DNA of 64,000 nucleotides from assembly GCA_017398555.1 (NCBI GenBank), contig JAFQFV010000029.1, positions 1-64,000 on the forward strand. Direction: 5' to 3'. The notes beneath the pieces are model-generated. The model worked only from the letters and a program-made list of their open reading frames with translations. It ran no database searches and was not told the DNA's origin. Source of the stretch: Alistipes sp. Lineage in GTDB: Bacteria; Bacteroidota; Bacteroidia; Bacteroidales; Rikenellaceae. A program made the position numbers and the translations under genes. The first letter of the stretch is position 1. Each line of letters starts with the position of its first letter. Below are positions 44,216-53,541 of this stretch, piece by piece.

Positions 44216-45091
44216 ATGGATAGGAGAGTCTTGATACTTTACAACGTAAAGGCGGGTCGCGGTAGGATTCGTCGCAAGATGGATGCTATTGAGAACCTGT
44301 TTGTCTCGGCGGGGTGGCAGCCTGTGCCGCAGATGTTGCGCTTTGGTAAAAATCCGTTTGAGGGGGTTGTGGAGCGCTACGATTTGGTGGTGGTCTGCGG
44401 TGGCGACGGAACTATCAACTATGTTGTCAATGCCATGCGCGAGAAGGGGGTGGACTATCCTATCGGTATTATCCCTGTCGGCACGGCGAATGACTTTGCC
44501 GGTGCTGTGGGTATGCATCGAAACCCTGTCAAGGCGGCACAGCAGATTATCGACGGCAAGGAGGAACTACTCGATTGCGGCAGGGTTAATGGACTCTACT
44601 TTGTCAATATCTTCAGCTTCGGACTCTTTACCACCACCTCGCAACATACCCCTGATAATCTAAAACATCATATCGGCAAGGCTGCATACCTTATCGAGGG
44701 CTCAAAGGAGCTGCATCACCGCGAGTATATCCCGCTGCATATCGTCTATGACGATGGCGAGTTGGATGTTGAGTCTGTGATGACTCTTATCTTCAATGGC
44801 GAGACGGCAGGTCGCTTCCCGCTTGCCCGCAATGCCTCGGTGCGTGATGGCAAGCTCGACTGTGTGCTGATGCGTAAGTGTAAGACCTTTGATGGTGCGT
44901 GGTCGGCGATAAAGTATCTGGTAAATGGACAGCAGAATGACAATATTATCCACCTTCGTACCTCGAAGTTGTCGATAACCTCGCCGCTCTCTCCGCTGAC
45001 AGATATGGATGGCCAGCCGAGTGCCGAGTTCCCGCTCGAAATAGAGTGTCTGCAAGGTGCTCTGAGGGTGGTTGTGCCACAGCAAAAATAG
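44216..45091 (+). CDS. Diacylglycerol/lipid kinase family protein (YegS/BmrU-like), second copy
   Basis: 291-residue member of the same kinase superfamily as the protein at 4741, but clearly diverged. Seen: the N-terminal NVKAGRGR, VCGGDGTINYVVNA, PVGTANDFAGA and the C-terminal beta-sandwich. It is co-transcribed with apbE (6-bp gap). The substrate is unknown; the occurrence of two distant paralogues suggests two different lipids. Confidence 0.88.
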   Translation: MDRRVLILYNVKAGRGRIRRKMDAIENLFVSAGWQPVPQMLRFGKNPFEGVVERYDLVVVCGGDGTINYVVNAMREKGVDYPIGIIPVGTANDFAGAVGMHRNPVKAAQQIIDGKEELLDCGRVNGLYFVNIFSFGLFTTTSQHTPDNLKHHIGKAAYLIEGSKELHHREYIPLHIVYDDGELDVESVMTLIFNGETAGRFPLARNASVRDGKLDCVLMRKCKTFDGAWSAIKYLVNGQQNDNIIHLRTSKLSITSPLSPLTDMDGQPSAEFPLEIECLQGALRVVVPQQK

Positions 45092-45151
45092 GCTTCTGAT
45101 TTTTCTTGCAAAATATTTTTATATTTTGGGGCATTTAATAGCGAATTTTCG

Positions 45152-45159
45152 TATCTTTG
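45152..45159 (+). promoter_or_regulatory. -7 promoter element 6 bp before an ATG
   Basis: TATCTTTG is separated from the ATG at 45166 by six bases. TTTG at 45125-45128 is 23 bp upstream. The mRNA may be leaderless or nearly so. Confidence 0.5.
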
Positions 45160-45165
45160 TGCCCT

Positions 45166-46326
45166 ATGGAGATATTAGGCAAAATTTTCAATACAATTAT
45201 AGAGGGATACGGAGTTGCAGGAGTGGTCCTGCTGGTGCTTGTTTTGGTGCTCTTTACCATTCAGATAGTGCAGCTCTGTCGTATGTTAATCGTCGCAAAG
45301 TTTAAGCAGACCTCGCGTCCGCAGATTCGTCAGATACCACCGCCGGTGTCGGTTATCGTTCCGCTCTTTGGCGAGGATGAGGAGTATCTGAAGGGTGATT
45401 TGCGAATGTTGCTCAGCCAGAGCTCGCCGAGCTATGAGGTTGTTGTGGTCTATGTGGGTAAGGAGGATGCCTTCTACGCTACGCTCAAGCATATGCGTAA
45501 GTTCTTCCACCACCTCAAAACCACCCAGATTGACTATACACCGCAGTATCCTATCACGATGAAACTTGCACTCAATATCGGCATAAAGTCGGCAAGTTAT
45601 GACCATATCATCATGACCACCCCTGAGACCTGCCCTTCGACTCGCCATTGGGTGGAGTATATGTCGCGTGGCTTTATGTATGGCGATATTGTGCTGGGCT
45701 ATTGTAATTGGGAGCAGCGCAAGGGGCTCCAAAATCTATTCTATCGAAAATATCGACTCAGTGAGATACGTACATACCTCGCCGAGGCTATTCGTGGGCG
45801 TCAGTATGGTGCGAGCCGTAATACTATGGGCTTTACCAAGCAACTCTACTTCGCCGTCAGGGGCTTTGACCACCTGAATCTTACTGCGGGCGAGGATGAT
45901 CTGTTTGTGCAGAGCATCGCCACGAAGGATAATGTCAGCGTGCTGCTCACCCCCGCCTCTCACTGTACCGAGTTGCCTCCTGCAACTTTCAAGATGTGGC
46001 TTATCGAGGTATATCGCCAGGGTCAAACCCGTCAATTCTATACTCAAACTGCCCGCAATGCCGAGAGCTGTGAGTTGCTCTGCCGTGTAGCCTTCTTTAT
46101 CGCAGCTATAGGTGGCATAGTTACTCTGCCGTTGGAGCTTAAACTCTTTGTGGCGCTGCTGCTTGTGGTACGCTATGTGGTTATGGGCGTTGTAAACAGA
46201 AAGGTTGCCCTTCGAGTTGGCGAGGAGAAGATTGCGGCGTGGGAGCCTGTTTTTGACTTTATTGAGCCGTGGGTGCGCTTTATTATCAGAGCTACGCAGC
46301 CAAAGCAGATTTATAAATGGAGATAA
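45166..46326 (+). CDS. Membrane-bound glycosyltransferase family 2-like protein
   Basis: 386-residue protein with an N-terminal transmembrane segment (about 17-40), a GT-A domain (PVSVIVPLFGEDEEYL at about residue 62, then YEVVVVYVG) and two C-terminal hydrophobic segments (about 305-345). The late block TAGEDDLFVQSIA fits the catalytic-base region of processive or polysaccharide-type GT2 enzymes. The usual DxD is not clear (MTTPETCPS in its place). Its last bases overlap the start of the sigma factor gene. Substrate unknown. Confidence 0.78.
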   Translation: MEILGKIFNTIIEGYGVAGVVLLVLVLVLFTIQIVQLCRMLIVAKFKQTSRPQIRQIPPPVSVIVPLFGEDEEYLKGDLRMLLSQSSPSYEVVVVYVGKEDAFYATLKHMRKFFHHLKTTQIDYTPQYPITMKLALNIGIKSASYDHIIMTTPETCPSTRHWVEYMSRGFMYGDIVLGYCNWEQRKGLQNLFYRKYRLSEIRTYLAEAIRGRQYGASRNTMGFTKQLYFAVRGFDHLNLTAGEDDLFVQSIATKDNVSVLLTPASHCTELPPATFKMWLIEVYRQGQTRQFYTQTARNAESCELLCRVAFFIAAIGGIVTLPLELKLFVALLLVVRYVVMGVVNRKVALRVGEEKIAAWEPVFDFIEPWVRFIIRATQPKQIYKWR

Positions 46327-46907
46327 GAGATTATGCGCAGATGGATGACCGAGCACTCGTTCGGTTGGTGGTAGAGGGCGACAGCCGCGCCTTCGAGCCA
46401 CTCTTTATGCGCCATAAGGATATCATCTACGCGATGCTCGTTAAGCGTTCGTGCAACCCGGATGATGTGGATGATATGCTCCAGGAGGCCTTTATGAAGG
46501 CATTTATCAATATCAACCGTTATAATCCCGACTACGATTTCGGTGCGTGGATATGCACAATCGCCAAGAATACATTTGTCGATTTCAACCGTTCTCGCCG
46601 CAGTAAGGCACTCAATCCGGATAACAATCTGCCGCTCGATGGCCGCCATACAAATACGGCACAGGCGACAGCTCCAACACCGGAGGAGAGTATTATCAAT
46701 GCGCAACAACGCGCACAGATTGAGCGATATATCGCCACACTGCCGGAGGATTATCGCCGACTCTTCATTATGCGATTTGTCGAGGAGTACACCTATGAGG
46801 AGATTGCCGAGACGCTGCAGATGAAGTTGGGAACGGTCAAGACACGAATTTTCCGCGTCAGAGCTATGATGTGCAAACTTATTACCGAGGGGGAGAAGAT
46901 AGAGTAA
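46317..46907 (+). CDS. RNA polymerase sigma-70 family factor (ECF-like)
   Basis: 196-residue sigma factor with region 2 (about 25-90; DDVDDMLQEAFMKAFININRY and YDFGAWICTIAKNTFVD) and region 4 (about 130-185; LPEDYRRLFIMRFVEEYTYEEIAETL...GTVKTRIFRVR). No anti-sigma factor gene follows, which is unusual for ECF factors; rsmG starts 2 bp after the stop. It is embedded in a housekeeping run and may be controlled by transcription alone. Confidence 0.92.
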   Translation: MEIRDYAQMDDRALVRLVVEGDSRAFEPLFMRHKDIIYAMLVKRSCNPDDVDDMLQEAFMKAFININRYNPDYDFGAWICTIAKNTFVDFNRSRRSKALNPDNNLPLDGRHTNTAQATAPTPEESIINAQQRAQIERYIATLPEDYRRLFIMRFVEEYTYEEIAETLQMKLGTVKTRIFRVRAMMCKLITEGEKIE

Positions 46908-46909
46908 CT

Positions 46910-47542
46910 ATGAATGGGGTAGAGCTGATATACAAATACTTCGATGGTCTGAGTGAGCTGCAAAAAGAGCAGTTCGCAGCGCTATATAGTGTCTATGCCG
47001 AGTGGAATGGCAAGATAAATGTCATCTCGCGCAAGGATTTCGACTCTCTCTATCTCAAACACGTTCTCCACTCGCTTGCCATAGCCAAGGTCTGCACCTT
47101 TGCCGATGGAGCGAAGGTGTTGGATGTGGGTTGCGGTGGCGGTTTTCCGAGCGTTCCGCTGGCAATTCTCTTTCCGAATGTGCACTTTACCTCGGTGGAC
47201 TCTATCAGAAAGAAGATTACCGTAGTTCAGGGTGTCTGCGAGGCTGTGGGTATCAAAAACCTCACTGCCGTCAATGACCGCGTGGAGAATATCCCCGAAA
47301 AGTTCGACTTTGTCGTATCGCGTGCCGTTACCGATATGGCTACATTTGTGGGCTGGGTGTGGAAGAAGATTGAGCGTGGCACAGACCACGGAACACTTCC
47401 AAATGGTCTGCTCTATTTGAAGGGTGGCGACCTTGATGCCGAGCTTGCACAGACAAAGATGTCGTGGAGCCGTTACAATATCTCCGACTACTTTGAGGAG
47501 GAGTTTTTTGAGACCAAGCAGGTTGTTTATAGCGCAAAATGA
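46910..47542 (+). CDS. rsmG: 16S rRNA (guanine(527)-N7)-methyltransferase
   Basis: Rossmann-fold SAM-dependent methyltransferase that makes m7G527 in the 530 loop of 16S rRNA (loss is linked to low-level streptomycin resistance). The 210 residues start MNGVELIYKYF and show the SAM motif VLDVGCGGGFPSVPLAI, then DSIRKKITVVQ and VVSRAV. I reject the upstream start at 46871 because it overlaps the sigma factor. The stop overlaps the next start (ATGA). Confidence 0.95.
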   Translation: MNGVELIYKYFDGLSELQKEQFAALYSVYAEWNGKINVISRKDFDSLYLKHVLHSLAIAKVCTFADGAKVLDVGCGGGFPSVPLAILFPNVHFTSVDSIRKKITVVQGVCEAVGIKNLTAVNDRVENIPEKFDFVVSRAVTDMATFVGWVWKKIERGTDHGTLPNGLLYLKGGDLDAELAQTKMSWSRYNISDYFEEEFFETKQVVYSAK

Positions 47543-49221
47543 TGAGATTTCTGTCCATACTGCTCCTGCTGCTCAGCTCTGCAGCTACACTCTCTGCCAA
47601 GAGTACCATAACTGCTGCAGAGGGGGTTACTGTTGTTGGTAGAGTTACCTGCCAGAGTGAGCCTGTGGAGGGTGTGATAGTCTCGGATGGTGCGCTGTTT
47701 ACCAAGACCGACAGCCGAGGCGAGTATCAGTTGCGCTCGCTCAAGTACTATGGCTCGGTCTTTATCATCACCCCGTCAGGGTATGAGCCTGTGGCGAAAA
47801 AGGGCATTCTGCCGCAGTTCTGGGCTCCGCTTAAGGATGAGAAGATGCAGAAGGTCGAGCAGCACGACTTTGAGCTGCGTAGGGTGGATAATAACCGCCA
47901 TAGAGTCCTCTTTATCTCGGATTTGCACATCAGCTCGCTCAATGATGATATGTTGCAGCTTAAGCGTATCGTTATGCCTACGATAAAGAGCGTGGCGGCA
48001 CAAACCCGTGACACGATACCGACCTATACAATCGCGTTGGGCGATTTGTGCCGAAATGATTCGTGGTATTCGCAGGATATCGACCCGTCGGATGTGCTCT
48101 CGATACTTACCACAATGCGCTATCCGACAATGCTCTATACCGTTATGGGCGAGAATGAGTACGATGGCGCCGTGCCTGCGGGGATTATGACCGACCATAT
48201 CGCCTCGAAGCTCTATGCACGCAGTTGTGCCCCTCGATTCTACTCGTTCAATATCGGTCAGGTGCACTATGTGGTGCTCGATAATACCGTTTTTCGCAAT
48301 GATGCGGGGGATGGTAAGTACCCGACAGAGGTTGTGGGTAAGCGAAACTACGACCGTCGTGTGAGTGCCGACTGCTTTGCGTGGTTGCGTCGCGATTTGG
48401 AGTTTGTGGAGGACAAAAATACCCCGATAGTGGTCTGTATGCACCATAGCGCTATCCGTGCGTCAAACAAACGGGAGATTATCAAGGCCTTTACAAAGGA
48501 GGAGGATACAGACTCGCTGATAGCTTGCTTTGATGACTTTAACTCGGTGCGTTTTGTCACCTCGCATGTTCATCGTCGCAGAGTGTCGGCCCCAAAATCG
48601 CTGAAAAATATCACGGAGCATACCGTAACATCCCTCTCGGGTAATAATTGGGAGAGTGCCTATAATGGTTATCCGCACCTCTGCTCAGATGGTAGCCCTG
48701 CAGGCTTTGAGATATTCGATTTCGACTCTTGTAAGGTCAGCTGGCGCTTTGTACCGCTGCAGGGAGATAGTAAGAGAACGTTCCGAGCCTACGATATGAA
48801 TGGCGTGGCGGAGTACTATCGCACAAATGACGAGGTGAAGAGTATGCTTAAGGCGAGTGGAGGTAAGCGCATCAACTACGGCGCGGATAGCTTCAAGAAC
48901 TACGTCTATATCAACTATTGGTGTGATGAGCCGGGCTCTAAGTTGGAGGTCTGGGAGGCAGATAAGAGCCTCAAACCGCGCCGAATATATCAGGATGACC
49001 CGCTCTTTACTATAGCTACGGCGGTTATCCGCCAACGCAATGCCCGCGGACGTAAGTTGAATTGGTCGCGTAACAATTCACAACACCTCTTCCGCGTTCA
49101 GACAGAGTCGGATAGTACGGTTGTGAAGATTAAGACTACCGACCCGTTTGGCAGGGTCTTTATCGACTCGCTTGTGCGCCCCGTGCCATTTAAGCCTGTG
49201 GCGAAGAGGGGTAATTTTTAA
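47539..49221 (+). CDS. Exported calcineurin-like metallophosphoesterase
   Basis: 560-residue protein with signal peptide (MMRFLSILLLLLSSAATLSA). An N-terminal carboxypeptidase-regulatory-like beta domain (about 32-90) is followed by the phosphoesterase core: FISDLHIS (D-x-H), LGDLCRND, GENEYD in place of GNHD, CMHHSAI and SHVHRRR in place of GHxH. A C-terminal domain of about 170 residues (MetallophosC-like) follows. The metal ligands seem preserved despite the variant spelling. It begins inside the rsmG stop codon. The substrate is unknown. Confidence 0.87.
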   Translation: MMRFLSILLLLLSSAATLSAKSTITAAEGVTVVGRVTCQSEPVEGVIVSDGALFTKTDSRGEYQLRSLKYYGSVFIITPSGYEPVAKKGILPQFWAPLKDEKMQKVEQHDFELRRVDNNRHRVLFISDLHISSLNDDMLQLKRIVMPTIKSVAAQTRDTIPTYTIALGDLCRNDSWYSQDIDPSDVLSILTTMRYPTMLYTVMGENEYDGAVPAGIMTDHIASKLYARSCAPRFYSFNIGQVHYVVLDNTVFRNDAGDGKYPTEVVGKRNYDRRVSADCFAWLRRDLEFVEDKNTPIVVCMHHSAIRASNKREIIKAFTKEEDTDSLIACFDDFNSVRFVTSHVHRRRVSAPKSLKNITEHTVTSLSGNNWESAYNGYPHLCSDGSPAGFEIFDFDSCKVSWRFVPLQGDSKRTFRAYDMNGVAEYYRTNDEVKSMLKASGGKRINYGADSFKNYVYINYWCDEPGSKLEVWEADKSLKPRRIYQDDPLFTIATAVIRQRNARGRKLNWSRNNSQHLFRVQTESDSTVVKIKTTDPFGRVFIDSLVRPVPFKPVAKRGNF

Positions 49222-49245
49222 TTGGGATTAAACGTAACTTACGAT

Positions 49246-50376
49246 ATGAAGTTTACACTACAATATACAGATAGCCAGAGTAAGGCTCGTGCGGCAGAGA
49301 TTGTGACCGACCACGGCACAATTCAAACCCCTATATTTATGCCCGTAGGTACAGCTGCGGCGATGAAGGGAATCTTCCACCGAGATCTGAAGAGTGAGGC
49401 TAAGGCACAGATTATCCTTGCAAATACATACCACCTCTACCTCCGTCCGGGAATGAAGATTCTTGAGGAGGCGGGCGGCGTTCACCGCTTCTCTACCTGG
49501 GATGGCCCGATGCTGACCGATAGCGGCGGTTTTCAGGTCTTCTCACTTGCCGGTTGCCGTAAGCTCAAGGAGGAGGGTTGCCACTTCCAGTCGCATATCG
49601 ACGGCTCTCGCCACCTCTTTACCCCTGAGAGCGTGATTGATACCGAGCGTACGATTGGTGCCGATATTATGATGGCCTTTGACGAGTGCCCTCCGGGTGA
49701 TGCTCCGAAGGATTACGCGGCAAAGTCACTCGCCCTTACCGAGCGTTGGCTCGACCGCTGCTTTAATCAGTATCATAAGACCCAGCCTAAATATGGCCAC
49801 TATCAGTCGCTATTCCCGATTGTGCAGGGCTGTGGTTATGCCGATTTGAGAGAGAAGGCGGCTCAGAATGTGCTGCAGTACGATGCCGATGGCTACGCCA
49901 TTGGTGGCCTTGCAGTGGGTGAGCCGACAGAGGTTATGTACTCGATGATTGAGGTGGTAAATGCCGTTCTGCCGACAGATAAACCGCGCTATCTGATGGG
50001 TGTAGGTACGCCGATAAATATCCTTGAGGGTATTGCTCGCGGAGTGGATATGTTCGACTGCGTTATGCCGACCCGAAATGGTCGAAATGGTCAGCTCTTT
50101 ACCTCGGAGGGTGTTATCAATATCCGCAACAAGAAGTGGGAGAGTGACTTTTCGCCTATCGATGCAAACGGAACGACCTTTGTCGATACGCAGTACTCGA
50201 AGGCATATCTTCACCACCTTGTAGTCTGTGGCGAGATGTTGGCGGCACAGATTGCTTCGTTGCATAATATCGGCTTCTATCTGTGGTTGGTTGGTGAGGC
50301 TCGCAAGCATATCATTGCCGGCGACTTTACCCCGTGGAAGGAGCAGATGATTGTAAAACTATCAACCAGATTGTAG
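49246..50376 (+). CDS. tgt: Queuine tRNA-ribosyltransferase
   Basis: Exchanges G34 for preQ1 in tRNAs with GUN anticodons. The 376-residue TIM-barrel protein starts MKFTLQYTDSQSKARA and shows TDSGGFQVFSL (catalytic Asp), GGLAVGEP, the second Asp in DCVMPTRNGRNG and VGEARKHI. The zinc site, CxCxxC plus His in E. coli, is not seen: the matching segment reads GTTFVDTQYSKAYLHHL, with no cysteines. I recall the same in other Bacteroidetes Tgt sequences. The start is the ATG, not the upstream TTG. Confidence 0.95.
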   Translation: MKFTLQYTDSQSKARAAEIVTDHGTIQTPIFMPVGTAAAMKGIFHRDLKSEAKAQIILANTYHLYLRPGMKILEEAGGVHRFSTWDGPMLTDSGGFQVFSLAGCRKLKEEGCHFQSHIDGSRHLFTPESVIDTERTIGADIMMAFDECPPGDAPKDYAAKSLALTERWLDRCFNQYHKTQPKYGHYQSLFPIVQGCGYADLREKAAQNVLQYDADGYAIGGLAVGEPTEVMYSMIEVVNAVLPTDKPRYLMGVGTPINILEGIARGVDMFDCVMPTRNGRNGQLFTSEGVINIRNKKWESDFSPIDANGTTFVDTQYSKAYLHHLVVCGEMLAAQIASLHNIGFYLWLVGEARKHIIAGDFTPWKEQMIVKLSTRL

Positions 50377-50379
50377 CCT

Positions 50380-51504
50380 ATGTTGCCTCAGTATAATAAA
50401 CGCCCGTCGTGGTTCCCCGGCTTTAAGACCTTGGACAGATATATCATCGGTAAGTTTGTAGGTACCTACCTATTTGCTATTGCGATGATTATCGTGGTTG
50501 TGGTGGTCTTTGACTATGTGGAGAAGATTGATGACTTTACACAGATGCACGCACCTGTGTCGGCAATTATCTTCGACTACTACTTCAAGTTCGTGCCATT
50601 CTTTATCAACCAATTCTCGGCGCTCTTTACCTTTATTGCCGTAATATTCTTCACCTCAAAGCTCGCCTATCAGACCGAGATTGTGGCAATGCTTTCGGGC
50701 GGTATGTCGTTCAAGCGCCTTATGTGGCCATACTTCCTCGGTGCGCTCTTTATTACGGTGCTCTCGCTTACGATGAGTCTATGGCTTATCCCTGCTACGC
50801 AGAAAGATTGTGTGGCCTTTGAGCAGAAGTATATCGCTCGCCGTGCCCGTGAGCAGTACGATCGCCATATCTATCGACAGGTTGAGCCCGGAACGTTTGC
50901 CTATATCCGAGGCTTTAGCAAGACAACCTCGGTCGCCTCATTCTTTGCCCTTGAGCAGTATGAGGGTAGCCGTATGGTCGGCTCTTTGGAGGCTTCGGAT
51001 GTTAAGTTTGACCCGGAGAGCAAACATTGGACTGCACAGCGATATGTCGAGCGTCGTTTTGATAAGGATGGCGAGGAGAGCTTTTTGCAGAGCCGTAACC
51101 TCGATACGGTTATCAACCTCGATGTGGTGGAGCTGGGCCGACTGACCGAGCTGCTGACGACGATGAATATTGTCGAGCTGAATGACTTTCTGGAGCAACA
51201 GAAGCAGAAGGGCTCCGACTCCCTGCGACAGATTGAGGTGGAGCACCATATCCGTTACGCCTATCCGTTCGGAACATTTATCCTGACACTGATTGGTGTG
51301 TCGCTCTCGTCACGTAAGGTGCGTGGAGGAACGGGTCTGCATATCGGTATCGGTATAGCGCTCTGCTTCTCGTATATTATGCTCACCCGAGTCTTTGAGG
51401 AGTTTGCAAAGGGTGGCAGTATGCCTACACTGCTGGCGGTGTGGTTGCCAAACCTTATATTCCTTGTAATTGGTATCTATCTCTATCGTAAAGCACCGAA
51501 ATAG
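50380..51504 (+). CDS. LptF/LptG-family permease
   Basis: Inner-membrane subunit of the lipopolysaccharide exporter LptB2FG, 374 residues. It has the YjgP/YjgQ layout: N-terminal LDRYIIGKFVGTYLFAI, three hydrophobic segments in the first 130 residues, a periplasmic beta-jellyroll domain (about 130-285) and three C-terminal segments. It starts 3 bp after tgt. Only one such gene is present here; the partner must be elsewhere, as is common in Bacteroidetes. Confidence 0.92.
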   Translation: MLPQYNKRPSWFPGFKTLDRYIIGKFVGTYLFAIAMIIVVVVVFDYVEKIDDFTQMHAPVSAIIFDYYFKFVPFFINQFSALFTFIAVIFFTSKLAYQTEIVAMLSGGMSFKRLMWPYFLGALFITVLSLTMSLWLIPATQKDCVAFEQKYIARRAREQYDRHIYRQVEPGTFAYIRGFSKTTSVASFFALEQYEGSRMVGSLEASDVKFDPESKHWTAQRYVERRFDKDGEESFLQSRNLDTVINLDVVELGRLTELLTTMNIVELNDFLEQQKQKGSDSLRQIEVEHHIRYAYPFGTFILTLIGVSLSSRKVRGGTGLHIGIGIALCFSYIMLTRVFEEFAKGGSMPTLLAVWLPNLIFLVIGIYLYRKAPK

Positions 51505-51505
51505 T

Positions 51506-52591
51506 ATGTTGTTGGCTGATATTGTAGAGAAGTGTCGCCATGCCGAGCGAATAACTGCCACTGAGGCTCTGACCCTTTGGCAGCAGGCACCGCTGTGGCA
51601 ACTTGCGGAGCTTGCCCTTGCCGCTAAGCGCAGGGTGAGTGGGGAGAAGGTCTATTATAACCGAAATTTCCATCTTGAGCCGACAAATGTCTGCCTCTTT
51701 GAGTGTAAGTTCTGCTCGTATCGTCGCCATGCGGGCGAAGAGGGGGCGTGGGACTACTCGATGGAGCAGGTGTTGGATATTGTCCGTGGTCGTAAGGATA
51801 GCGGCGCTACGGAGATTCATATCGTGGGTGGCGTGCATCCGACACACGACCTCTACTACTATGCCGATATGATTCGCCGCGTAAAGCAGATTATGCCCGC
51901 TGTGGCAATCAAGGCCTTTACGGCAGTGGAGCTCAACTATATGATTCGTCAGGCAGGGCTGACTACGGTCGAGGGACTTAAGCTGCTTAAAGATGCCGGT
52001 ATGGAGTCCATCCCCGGTGGTGGCGCGGAGATATTTGCTCCGGAGATTCGTACAAAGATTTGCCCACAGAAGGGTAGTGCCGAGGAGTGGCTTACTCTGC
52101 ATCGTACAGCGCACGGCTTGGGTATAGATAGCAATGCAACGATGCTCTATGGTCATATCGAGAGCATTGAGCACCGCATAGACCACCTTATGCGTATCCG
52201 CGAGTTGCAGGATGCGACAGGTGGTATAAATGCCTTTATTCCGCTCAAGTTCCGCAGTGCAAATAACTCTATGTCGGAGCTTGGCGAAACGTCGGTAACG
52301 GATGATTTGCGAACCCTTGCAATGAGCCGCCTTGTGCTGGATAATGTGCCACATATCAAGGCCTATTGGGTGATGTATGGCAAGGATACGACCGAGCTTG
52401 CTTTGGCTTTTGGCGCGGATGATATTGATGGAACGATAGACGATTCGACAAAGATATACTCTATGGCGGGTGCAGAGGATACCCGTCCGACAATGAGTGT
52501 TGAGGATATTAAGCGTATCTGCTCTGCAGCGGGCTTTACAGCCGTTGAGCGTGATACACATTATAATGAGATTTATGGCAAAGAAGAGTAA
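51506..52591 (+). CDS. mqnE: Aminofutalosine synthase (menaquinone biosynthesis)
   Basis: Radical SAM enzyme of the futalosine route to menaquinone; it joins a radical from SAM to the MqnA product. The 361-residue protein has CLFECKFCSY (CxxxCxxC), the THDLYYYADMIR block and GGGAEIFAPEIRTKICPQK, which marks MqnE and CofH-like enzymes; the early HLEPTNVC is in keeping. It starts 1 bp after the lptF/G stop. The neighbouring genes are not in the same pathway; mqnA, mqnC and mqnD are not in this window. Confidence 0.9.
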   Translation: MLLADIVEKCRHAERITATEALTLWQQAPLWQLAELALAAKRRVSGEKVYYNRNFHLEPTNVCLFECKFCSYRRHAGEEGAWDYSMEQVLDIVRGRKDSGATEIHIVGGVHPTHDLYYYADMIRRVKQIMPAVAIKAFTAVELNYMIRQAGLTTVEGLKLLKDAGMESIPGGGAEIFAPEIRTKICPQKGSAEEWLTLHRTAHGLGIDSNATMLYGHIESIEHRIDHLMRIRELQDATGGINAFIPLKFRSANNSMSELGETSVTDDLRTLAMSRLVLDNVPHIKAYWVMYGKDTTELALAFGADDIDGTIDDSTKIYSMAGAEDTRPTMSVEDIKRICSAAGFTAVERDTHYNEIYGKEE

Positions 52592-53531
52592 TAACAAATC
52601 GTGGTTTGCCCGCCTAAAGAGCAGACCGATACTTTGGAACCTTACATTGATAGCAGTAGTGCTCGTCTCACTGCTTGTGCTCTCTTACATCGCCCTTGCG
52701 GTGGGAACTCGTCACGGTATGCGCCGCACGGTGCCTGACTTTACGGGCCTTGGTCTGAAGGATGCGCAGTACTATGCCGAGCAGAGGGGTCTTAAACTGA
52801 TTATCAACGACTCGCTCTATGTGCCTGCATATCCGGGCGGTATGGTGCTTGAGCAGCTGCCAAAGGGAGGTGTTGCTGTCAAGGAGGGTCGAAAGATATA
52901 TATTACAATCAACTCCTTTGCCCAGAAGAAGCTGCCGATGCCTTACGTTGCCGGTCGCTCTCTGCGTCAGGCGAAGAATATGCTTGAGAGTGCAGGTTTC
53001 GGTATTGAGAAGTTGGAGTATGTTGAGGATATAGCCACAAACTATGTCCTTGCGCAGTATCTGAACGGTGTGGAGATTACCGAGCAGAGTAATATCAAGA
53101 TTGAGAAGGGTACGGGTGTGGTGCTGAGGGTCGGCGTCAGCCCTGACCAGAATATAACTACCGTGCCACGACTTATCGGTCGAAAGCTCTTCGATGCGAA
53201 GGGAAGGCTGTGGGAGCAGGGACTTAATGTCGGTCAGGTGACCTATGACGAGGGTATTACTCTGCTCAATGAGGACGATGCCCGCGTATGTCGTCAGAGT
53301 GTTATTCAGAGTAGCCAGCTACCGTTGGGCTCAACAGTATCTATCCACCTTACTCTTGACAAACAGGTTGTTGAGGCTGCGGCTGCCGAGGCGGAGAGGG
53401 CTGTGGCGGCGCTACTTAAGCAGCGCGAGCTTGCCGACTCGTTGGCACGTGTTGCTGCCGACTCACTCCGTATGGTAAATGAGGCGCAGGTAGAGCCACA
53501 GCAGACAACAGATGATGAGTTCTTCTTCTAA
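52575..53531 (+). CDS. PASTA domain protein, membrane-anchored
   Basis: 318-residue protein with a basic cytoplasmic start (MAKKSNNKSWF), one transmembrane helix (about 22-45) and three extracytoplasmic PASTA domains (about 50-117, 118-190 and 192-260; TVPDFTGLGLKDAQYYAE, MPYVAGRSLRQAKNML, TVPRLIGRKLFDAKGRL), then an Ala/Glu-rich tail. PASTA domains bind peptidoglycan fragments in kinases and PBPs; here no kinase domain is attached. It overlaps mqnE by 17 bp and the start region of rluD follows, an arrangement I recall from other Bacteroidetes. Confidence 0.88.
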   Translation: MAKKSNNKSWFARLKSRPILWNLTLIAVVLVSLLVLSYIALAVGTRHGMRRTVPDFTGLGLKDAQYYAEQRGLKLIINDSLYVPAYPGGMVLEQLPKGGVAVKEGRKIYITINSFAQKKLPMPYVAGRSLRQAKNMLESAGFGIEKLEYVEDIATNYVLAQYLNGVEITEQSNIKIEKGTGVVLRVGVSPDQNITTVPRLIGRKLFDAKGRLWEQGLNVGQVTYDEGITLLNEDDARVCRQSVIQSSQLPLGSTVSIHLTLDKQVVEAAAAEAERAVAALLKQRELADSLARVAADSLRMVNEAQVEPQQTTDDEFFF

Positions 53532-53541
53532 CCCGAACAAG

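Noticed and set aside
51455..52597. Minus-strand open frame of 380 residues, longer than the gene it opposes
   Set aside because: It is antisense to mqnE, whose radical SAM motifs are unmistakable; the opposite reading has no recognisable domain and is an effect of codon bias.
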